From an uncultured Ectothiorhodospiraceae bacterium (GTDB taxonomy: Bacteria > Pseudomonadota > Gammaproteobacteria > Nevskiales > Oceanococcaceae), in assembly GCA_937141935.1 (NCBI GenBank), contig CAKZQS010000040.1, positions 124,001-188,000 of the forward strand: a stretch of DNA of 64,000 nucleotides, given 5' to 3'. The translations under genes were made by a program, and so were the position numbers. Every line of letters begins with the position of its first letter. The first letter of the stretch is position 1. Below the pieces are notes generated by a model that was not told the DNA's origin, did no database searches, and saw nothing but the letters and a program-made list of their open reading frames with translations. Of this stretch, positions 58,001 through 64,000 are shown piece after piece.

Positions 58001-59869
58001 ATGAACCAAACGCCGATCTGGAAGCTGGCCCTGCTGGCGACCGTCATCGTCCTCGGCGCGCTCTTCGCGCTGCCCAATATCTACGGCGACGCGCCTTCGC
58101 TGGTGGTCTCCGCCGATGGCGAGGCCCTGAGCGACAGCCAGCGCGAGCGCGTGCTGGGCGTGCTTGACGAGGCCGACATCAGCCCGCTGCGCAGCGGGCT
58201 GAACGAGGAAGGCCGCCTGGAGGTCATCGTGGCCGACGAGTCCGAGCAGCTGCTGGCCTCCGATGCCCTCAAGCGCGCGCTGGGCCACGACTACATCGTG
58301 GCCTTGTCGCTGGCGCCGCAGTCGCCGGCCTGGCTGCGCGAGGGCCTGGGCGCCGAGCCCATGGCGCTGGGCCTGGACCTGCGCGGCGGCGTGCATTTTT
58401 TGATGGAGGTCGACATCGAGCACGTGCTGCAGAAGTCGGCCGAGCAGTACGCGCGGGACCTGCCCGGTTTCCTGCGCCGCCAGGAGCCGCCGGTGCGCTA
58501 CACCGCGCGGCGCCTGGAAGGCTCGACGGTGGAGCTGGAGTTTCGCGACGCCGAGTCGCTGCAGCGCGCCGAGAAGCGCCTGCGCCAGGAGTATGACGAG
58601 CTCGACATCGAGCGCATGGAGGCGCCGGGCAAGCTGGGCCTGACCGCGCGGATGAGCGAGACCGAGACCGAGCGCCTGGTCGAGTTTTCGGTCAAACAAA
58701 ACCTGACGACGCTGCGTAACCGGGTGAACCAGCTCGGCGTGGCCGAGCCGGTAGTGCAGCGCCAGGGGCGCGACCGCATCCTGGTTCAGTTGCCCGGGGT
58801 CAAGGACCCGACCCAGGCCAAGTCGATCCTCGACGCCACCGCCACGCTGGAATACCGCGCCGTGGCCGAGGACGAGGACGCCGTGCTGGCCGCCCGCAGT
58901 GGCGTGATTCCCAACGGCACCGAGCTGTTTTACGAGCGCGACACGGAGCGGCCGATCCTGCTCAAGACCGAGGTCATCGCCACCGGCAGCCAGATCGTCG
59001 ATGCCGCCTCGACCATCGACCAGGAGTCGGGCACGCCGGCGGTGTCGGTCACGCTGAACGGGCAGGGCGCCAAGCGCATGTTCGATTACACCGGCGAGAA
59101 CGTCGGCCGGCTGATGGCGGTGCTGTTCCGCGAAACGGACATCCGCATCAGCTACGACGCGCAGGGCAACGCCGAGCGCGAGCGCATCGAAACCAACGAG
59201 GTGATCTCGGTCGCCACGGTTCGCGGCGTGTTCGGCAAGCGCTTCCAGACCACCGGCCTGACCACGCAGGAGGCCCGCGACCTGGCCCTGCTGCTGCGCG
59301 CCGGCGCGCTGGCCGCCCCGATTGCCATTGTCGAAGAGCGCACCATCGGCCCCAGCCTGGGTCAGGACAACATCGACCAGGGCTTCCGCGCCGTCATGGT
59401 CGGCCTGGCGCTGGTCGTGGTGTTCATGGCGCTGTACTACCGCGTGTTCGGCCTGATCGCCAACTGCGCGCTGGCGCTGAACCTGGTGCTGATCGTGGCC
59501 GCGCTGTCGCTGCTGCAGGCTACGCTTACGCTGCCGGGCATCGCCGGCATCGTGCTGACGGTGGGCATGGCGGTGGACGCCAACGTGCTGATCTTCGAGC
59601 GTATCCGCGAGGAGCTGCTCTCCGGCAGTTCCACGCAAAAAGCGATCAAGGCCGGTTATGACAAGGCCTTCGTGACGATTGCCGACGCCAACGTCACCAC
59701 CTTCATCGCGGCGGTGATCCTGTTCGTCTTCGGCACCGGCCCCATCAAGGGCTTCGCGGTCACGCTGTCGATCGGCATCCTGTCCTCGATGTTCACGGCG
59801 ATCCTCGGCACCCGGGCGGTCGTCAACGCACTTTATGGTCGGCGTCGCCTCGCCGACCTGCCGGTCTGA
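58001..59869 (+). CDS. secD: Protein translocase subunit SecD
   Basis: 622 residues (E. coli 615). Proton-driven subunit that pulls proteins out of the Sec channel. N-terminal TM (WKLALLATVIVLGALFALPN), the LGLDLRGGVHFLMEVD motif, the large periplasmic P1 domain, then DNIDQGFRAVMVGLALVVVF and later TM helices with GIVLTVGMAVDANVLIFERI and the IKAGYDKAF/ DANVTTFIAAVILF region. Start ATG at 58,001, before which 70 bases are spacer. The whole RND-type set of six membrane helices is present. Confidence 0.96.
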   Translation: MNQTPIWKLALLATVIVLGALFALPNIYGDAPSLVVSADGEALSDSQRERVLGVLDEADISPLRSGLNEEGRLEVIVADESEQLLASDALKRALGHDYIVALSLAPQSPAWLREGLGAEPMALGLDLRGGVHFLMEVDIEHVLQKSAEQYARDLPGFLRRQEPPVRYTARRLEGSTVELEFRDAESLQRAEKRLRQEYDELDIERMEAPGKLGLTARMSETETERLVEFSVKQNLTTLRNRVNQLGVAEPVVQRQGRDRILVQLPGVKDPTQAKSILDATATLEYRAVAEDEDAVLAARSGVIPNGTELFYERDTERPILLKTEVIATGSQIVDAASTIDQESGTPAVSVTLNGQGAKRMFDYTGENVGRLMAVLFRETDIRISYDAQGNAERERIETNEVISVATVRGVFGKRFQTTGLTTQEARDLALLLRAGALAAPIAIVEERTIGPSLGQDNIDQGFRAVMVGLALVVVFMALYYRVFGLIANCALALNLVLIVAALSLLQATLTLPGIAGIVLTVGMAVDANVLIFERIREELLSGSSTQKAIKAGYDKAFVTIADANVTTFIAAVILFVFGTGPIKGFAVTLSIGILSSMFTAILGTRAVVNALYGRRRLADLPV

Positions 59870-59880
59870 GGGGCCCCGCC

Positions 59881-60819
59881 ATGCGTGCACTGTCCAAGCC
59901 CACCCATATCAACTTCCTCGGCGTACGCCGGATCACGGCCGCCGTCTCCATCCTGCTGGTGCTGCTGAGCCTGGCCAGCCTGGCGACCCGCGGCCTGAAC
60001 TTTGGCATCGACTTCACCGGCGGTGTGCTGGTCGAAGTGGATTACCCGCAGGCCGCCGAGCTGGACGCCGTGCGCTCCACGCTGGACGCCGGCGGCTTCC
60101 CCGGTGCCGTGGTGCAGAACTTCGGTTCGGCCAGCGATGTGCTGGTGCGGCTGCTGCCGCAGGCCGAGAAGTCCTCGGCCGAGCTGTCGGCCGAGATCCT
60201 GGGCGTGCTGCAGGCGGCCGAGCCGCAGGTGGAACTGCGCCGCATCGAGTATGTGGGCCCGCAGGTCGGCGAAGAGCTGGCCATCAACGGCGGCCTGGCC
60301 ATGATCTGGGCGCTGGGCTGCATCTTTCTATACATCGTGCTGCGCTTCCACTGGAAGTTTTCGGCCGGCGCCGTCGCGGCCCTGGGCCACGACGTGGTGC
60401 TGACGCTGGGCGCCTTCTCGCTGTTCCAGTGGGATTTCGACCTGCCGGTGCTGGCGGCCGTGCTGGCCGTCATCGGCTACTCGCTGAACGACACCATCGT
60501 CGTGTTCGACCGTTGCCGCGAAAACTTCCGCCGCAAAGGCAGTGGCGACGAGGTCGACATGATGAACGGTGCGATCAACGAGATGCTTTCGCGCACGCTG
60601 ATGACCTCGACCACCACGCTGCTGGTGCTGGGCGCACTGCTGCTGATTGGCGGCGAGGCCCTGACTGGCTTCTCCACGGCCCTGATTCTGGGCGTGGTGA
60701 TCGGGACCTATTCCTCGACCTATGTGGCCGGGGCCTCCTCGCTGGCGCTGGGGCTCAAGCGCACCGACCTGATTCCGGTCGAGATCGAGGAAGGCGACGA
60801 GTCCGGCGCCCGGGTCTGA
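59881..60819 (+). CDS. secF: Protein translocase subunit SecF
   Basis: 312 residues. Partner of SecD in the same operon, 11 bases after its stop. N-terminal TM (ITAAVSILLVLLSLASLATR), the GLNFGIDFTGGVLVEVDYPQ motif, the periplasmic loop, then membrane helices with FHWKFSAGAVAALGHDVVLT, YSLNDTIVVFDRCRENFRR and TSTTTLLVLGALLLIGGEAL. All family blocks present and complete. Ends 120 bases before a convergent gene. Confidence 0.96.
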   Translation: MRALSKPTHINFLGVRRITAAVSILLVLLSLASLATRGLNFGIDFTGGVLVEVDYPQAAELDAVRSTLDAGGFPGAVVQNFGSASDVLVRLLPQAEKSSAELSAEILGVLQAAEPQVELRRIEYVGPQVGEELAINGGLAMIWALGCIFLYIVLRFHWKFSAGAVAALGHDVVLTLGAFSLFQWDFDLPVLAAVLAVIGYSLNDTIVVFDRCRENFRRKGSGDEVDMMNGAINEMLSRTLMTSTTTLLVLGALLLIGGEALTGFSTALILGVVIGTYSSTYVAGASSLALGLKRTDLIPVEIEEGDESGARV

Positions 60820-60840
60820 TCCCGGGCCCAGCCTGCTGGT

Positions 60841-60870
60841 CTGGCGCGACGGCCTAAAGTCGCGCGCCAG
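60841..60870. terminator. Hairpin between convergent secF and the HIT gene
   Basis: CTGGCGCGAC pairs with GTCGCGCGCCAG (one 2-base bulge, loop GGCCTAAA). A strong GC stem symmetric enough to work in both directions, but without a T-run on either side. It is the only structured element in the 120 bases between the two stop codons. Confidence 0.5.
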
Positions 60871-60942
60871 GGGCCGAGCATGGCGCCCGGGCCCAGCAAC
60901 ATGGTCGAGCGGCGCGCGCGACAGCCGCGTGCAAAGTGCGGC

Positions 60943-61401
60943 CTACGGCGCCGGCAGCTCCGCGCGGATGCGGGCGGCCAAGGCATCCAGCCGCGCACGC
61001 TTGCGCGCGCTGATGGGCGGCGCCAGTACCACGACGGCGATATGGCTCGCGATGCGTGCCAGCGTGCGCAGGCTGTCACCGCGGTAGCGCGGGATCACGT
61101 GGATGTGCACATGCGGCACCGACTGGTTGGCCCCCCGCCCGTCGTTCAGCAGGAAGTTCTGCGCCCGGCTGCCCAGTGCGCGCTGCTGCGCGCCGGCAAT
61201 GCGCAGCGCGACCTCCCATAAGCGTGCGCGTGTCGCCTCGGGCACTTCGGCCAGCGTCGCCACGCCCGCAAGCGGGCAAACCAGCACGTGGCCGGCCGAC
61301 ATCGGGTGGATGTCCATGAAGGCAAAGCAGTGCGCGTCGCGGTACACCTCGGAGACGGGCAGCGCGCCGGCGGCCAGCTGTTCAAACAGCGTCTGGCTCA
61401 T
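60943..61401 (-). CDS. HIT-family nucleotide-binding hydrolase
   Basis: 152 residues. Histidine-triad protein: SVPHVHIHVIPRY contains the HxHxHxx catalytic motif, and the N-terminal YRDAHCFAFMDIHPMSAGHV and LLNDGRGANQS are conserved blocks. HIT proteins hydrolyse phosphoramidates or adenylated nucleotides. Whether this is HinT or a Fhit/ galactose-type member is undecided. The ATG at 61,401 overlaps the permease stop by 4 bases, so it is co-transcribed with the transporter. Confidence 0.88.
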   Translation of the reverse strand: MSQTLFEQLAAGALPVSEVYRDAHCFAFMDIHPMSAGHVLVCPLAGVATLAEVPEATRARLWEVALRIAGAQQRALGSRAQNFLLNDGRGANQSVPHVHIHVIPRYRGDSLRTLARIASHIAVVVLAPPISARKRARLDALAARIRAELPAP

Positions 61402-63797
61402 GCACCCTCCTTGAGCAGCCGGGCCGGCGGCGTGGTCGTGGTACTGCGCAGCATCAGCCAACCCAGCAGCGCCGTCAGCAGCAGCGCCAGGGCGGGCGGC
61501 AACAGCAGCAGGCGCCAGTCCGGTGTCCAGGGCATCTGGAAGGCGCGCTGCGCCAGTGTGGCCAGCGCCAGCTGCGCCGCCAGCGCCGCACCGCCGCCGG
61601 CCAGCAGGCCGAGCAGGGCGAACTCGCGCAAGGTCAGGGCCCGCAGCCGTGTGCGGGCCAGGCCCAGGGCGCGCAGGATGGCGGCCTGGTGGCGTCGCGC
61701 CGGAGCACTGGCCAGCAGCATCGTCAGCACCAGCAGGCTGCCGGCGAGCAGGGTAAAGCCAAACACCCACTGCAGCGCGAAGAGCGCACGCCCCGTCAGC
61801 GCGCGGATCTCAAGCAGCAGCGCATCCAGATCGAGGATGGTCAGGTTGGGGAAGCGGCCGATCAGCTCGCGGTCCAGCGCCGACTGCGCCGGGGGCAGGT
61901 AGTAACTGGTGAGCCAGGTCGCCTGTTCCACCGGCAGGGCCGCGGGTGGCACCAGCAGGAAAAAGTTTGGCTGCAGGCTGTCCCACTGCACCTCGCGCAG
62001 GTTGGTCACCCGGTATTCGTACTGTTGCCCGGCGACGTCCAGCGTCATGGTCGAGCCGGGTTCGAGCCCCAGGCGCTCGACGGCGTAGACATCGGCGCTC
62101 ATCAGCGCCTCGGTCGTGCCCGGCGTCCAGAAGTCGCCCTCCAGCAAACGGTTGTCCGTGGGCAGCGTGGCGGCGCTGGAGAGGTTGAAGTCGCGGTTGA
62201 TCCAGCGCTGGGTCTCGGGGTCGTCGAAGTCCTCGACGCTGACGGGCTCGCCGTTCAGGGCCACCAGTCGCCCGCGCACCATGGGCATGATGCGGGGCTC
62301 GGCAATGCCGGACTCGCGCAGCGTGGCGTCCAGCGCGTCGCGCTGGCCGGGTTGGATATTGAGCAGGAAGCGGTTCGGGGCATCCGCCGGCAACTGCGCC
62401 TGCCAGGGCGCGATCACCTGCGACTGCAGGCCGGCCAGCAGCAGCAGCACGCTGATGCCCAGCCCCAGCGCGCCCGCCTGCAGGCCGGCGGCCGCGCCCT
62501 GCTGGCGCAGCTGCCCGCGGGCGCTGAGCGGCGGCCCCGGCGGCAGCAGGCGCAGCAGACCCCAGGCCAGCAGCCCGATCAGCAGGGCGCCGAGCACGGT
62601 CAGGCCCAGCCCCGCCAGCAGCAGCTCCAGGCTGCGGCTCAGCAACAGCGACAGCCCAACGAGGCACAACAGCGTCCAGGCCAGCCCGCGCAGCAGGCCA
62701 TGACTGGCGGCGTCGTGCTGCTGGCGCAGCACCCGGGCGGGGGGTGTGGCGCTGGCGCGCAGCAGATGCGGCAGCAGCACCAGCGACAGCAGCAGCCCGG
62801 CGGCTGCCGCGACCAGGAAGGGCGCGAGCGGGGCCGGCGGCAGCGCGAGCTGCTGCTGGCGGGCCAGCAGCAGGCCGATCAGCGCATGCACGCCCACCGC
62901 CAGCGCGGTGCCGGCCGCCACGGCGAACAGGCTGTCGCGCGCCCAGGGCCAGGCCAGGCGGCGCAGCAGGGCACGCCGCGAGGCCCCCAGGCTGCGCAGG
63001 ACCGCGGTTTCGTATTCCCAGGAAGGCAGTTGATAACGCCCCAGCAGAAACACCACGCCGGCCAGCAGGATCAGGCTGCTCAGCGCGGCCAGCGTCAGCA
63101 GCCGATCCGCACGCTGCAGGGCGCTGCCGATCTCCGGGCGCACCTCGCCCGGCGCGGCGGCGCGCAGGCCCTGCTCCTCGGCCTGGCTGCGCAGCGTGGC
63201 AATGGCCGCGGGCGGGCCGGCCACATAGAGATACCAGCGGCTGCGGGCGCCCTCGGCGAGCAGGCCGGCGGCTTCGATCTCCTCGCTGCGCAGTAAGGCC
63301 TGCGGCGCCAGGGACGAAAAGCCGGCATTGCCCTGGCCGGGGTGGGCGCCGAGCACGGCGCCGACGCGGAATTCGTTACGGCCGATCTGGACCTGCGCGC
63401 CGGGCCCCACGTCGAGCGCCGTGGCCAGGCGCTCGTCGACCCAGACCACGCCGGGCGGCGGCGCGCTGCTGGACTGCGCCGGCTGCGTGCGGGCGCTGCC
63501 CCGCAGCGGCCACTGGGCATCGACGCCGCGCAGGTTGATCAGCTGGGAGCGCTCGCCGGCGAAGGCCACGGTGGGCAGGCTCAGTTCCAGGCTGTCGTCC
63601 AGGCCGGCCTGCGCTACCTGTTCCCTGAGTTCCGCGGCGAAGGGCGTACTGGAGCGCAGCAGCAGGTCGCCACCCAGCGTGGCGGCGGAACGGCTGACCA
63701 GCAGGGTCTCGACCCGGGCCGTCAGTGCGCCGGTGCTGGCACATACCGCGGTGGCCAGCGCCAGGCACAGCAGCAGCAGCGCGCGGGCAGGCCGCAT
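61398..63797 (-). CDS. ABC transporter permease, FtsX/YbbP type
   Basis: 799 residues with two FtsX domains, the plan of YbbP-like permeases (about 800). N-terminal anchor RALLLLCLALATAVCASTGA, a large periplasmic domain, then TM groups with LLTLAALSSLILLAGVVFLL, a middle pair, and the last FtsX unit FALQWVFGFTLLAGSLLVLT, REFALLGLLAGGGAALAAQL, LALLLTALLGWLML. Such permeases move lipids or lipoproteins, or signal to the envelope, without classical substrates. The start overlaps the stop of the ATPase gene (TGATG), an intact two-component transporter. Confidence 0.88.
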   Translation of the reverse strand: MRPARALLLLCLALATAVCASTGALTARVETLLVSRSAATLGGDLLLRSSTPFAAELREQVAQAGLDDSLELSLPTVAFAGERSQLINLRGVDAQWPLRGSARTQPAQSSSAPPPGVVWVDERLATALDVGPGAQVQIGRNEFRVGAVLGAHPGQGNAGFSSLAPQALLRSEEIEAAGLLAEGARSRWYLYVAGPPAAIATLRSQAEEQGLRAAAPGEVRPEIGSALQRADRLLTLAALSSLILLAGVVFLLGRYQLPSWEYETAVLRSLGASRRALLRRLAWPWARDSLFAVAAGTALAVGVHALIGLLLARQQQLALPPAPLAPFLVAAAAGLLLSLVLLPHLLRASATPPARVLRQQHDAASHGLLRGLAWTLLCLVGLSLLLSRSLELLLAGLGLTVLGALLIGLLAWGLLRLLPPGPPLSARGQLRQQGAAAGLQAGALGLGISVLLLLAGLQSQVIAPWQAQLPADAPNRFLLNIQPGQRDALDATLRESGIAEPRIMPMVRGRLVALNGEPVSVEDFDDPETQRWINRDFNLSSAATLPTDNRLLEGDFWTPGTTEALMSADVYAVERLGLEPGSTMTLDVAGQQYEYRVTNLREVQWDSLQPNFFLLVPPAALPVEQATWLTSYYLPPAQSALDRELIGRFPNLTILDLDALLLEIRALTGRALFALQWVFGFTLLAGSLLVLTMLLASAPARRHQAAILRALGLARTRLRALTLREFALLGLLAGGGAALAAQLALATLAQRAFQMPWTPDWRLLLLPPALALLLTALLGWLMLRSTTTTPPARLLKEGA

Positions 63798-64000
63798 CAG
63801 CCGGCGCCCGCGGGCAGCGGGTCGTCGTGCAGCTGGCCGTCGCGCAGGTGCAGCTGCCGCTGGCAGCGCTCGGCCAGGGCGAGGTCGTGCGTCACCAGCA
63901 GCAGGCCGGTGCCGTGCTCGCGGTTCAGCCCGAACAGCAGCTCGATGATGCGCGCGCCGGTGCGCTGGTCCAGATTGCCTGTGGGCTCATCCGCCAGGAT
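63797..64000 (-). CDS. ABC transporter ATP-binding subunit (N-terminus off the right edge)
   Basis: Only the last 67 residues are in the window. Walker B and the following D-loop are visible as [12 protein letters not shown] and the H-loop as [14 protein letters not shown], with ending [10 protein letters not shown]. These are the standard LolD/YbbA-type ATPase motifs. The stop overlaps the start of the permease gene. YbbA of E. coli is the likely model, given its YbbP-like partner. Confidence 0.9.
   Translation of the reverse strand: MLADEPTGNLDQRTGARIIELLFGLNREHGTGLLLVTHDLALAERCQRQLHLRDGQLHDDPLPAGAG

Noticed and set aside
61689-63296. 535-codon plus-strand frame over the FtsX-type permease
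   Set aside because: Gln/Arg-rich shadow of the permease gene.

Overview
The window holds most of an integrated tailed phage (1 to about 53,245) followed by chromosome of its host (about 53,245 to 64,000). The sequence is GC-rich, with strong G/C preference at codon third positions. The host gene order queA, (membrane protein and rhodanese on the other strand), tgt, yajC, secD, secF, then a HIT protein and an ABC ATPase/FtsX permease pair, points to a high-GC gammaproteobacterium. The genus cannot be decided from this sequence. The phage/host boundary falls inside a tRNA-Leu(CAA) gene: only its 5' half (53,245-53,287) remains, broken in the anticodon stem. The other prophage end, with the integrase, must lie left of the window.

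Phage layout. A leftward early operon (3,205 to 1) encodes a Rha-type regulator fused to a ribbon-helix-helix (RHH) segment, three small unknown proteins, a YqaJ exonuclease and a RecT annealing protein. Its leader (about 3,206-3,430) carries a terminator, a competing hairpin and a 12-base repeat. A control region (4,564-4,646) has divergent promoters whose -35 boxes form a palindrome, an operator palindrome GTTAGC-NN-GCTAAC and a Cro-like gene that is probably read from a leaderless mRNA. No CI-type repressor is visible. The same operator lies upstream of an RHH gene at the far right end of the prophage (53,014-53,027). Rightward early genes (4,646-14,448) encode replication proteins, two DNA methyltransferases (one cytosine-C5 enzyme with six VADPR repeats), a nuclease-like protein, a RuvC-like resolvase, a near-consensus parS site and a DUF2829/Tad2-like protein, and they end at a terminator (14,490-14,515).

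The late operon (14,864-52,703) reads terS, terL, portal, scaffold, capsid (DUF4043/N4-gp56 type), adaptors, tail and appendage proteins, small ejection-type proteins, one giant 3,831-residue polyvalent protein, then lysis genes and a pair encoding a periplasmic binding-protein-like domain and an outer-membrane barrel. This is a short-tailed (podovirus-like) plan. From memory, the giant virion protein recalls Burkholderia Bcep22-like phages.

Most unusual points: (1) three small genes with good ribosome-binding sites lie nested, all in the same alternative frame, exactly in the low-complexity linkers of the giant protein gene; (2) the operator shared by the two prophage ends without a recognisable CI; (3) an attenuator or small-RNA-like leader before the rha-recT operon; (4) the PBP-like/outer-membrane-barrel cargo overlapping the i-spanin gene, with no ordinary start codon for the barrel; (5) the parS-like site; (6) the anticodon-level split of tRNA-Leu that leaves the 5' half.
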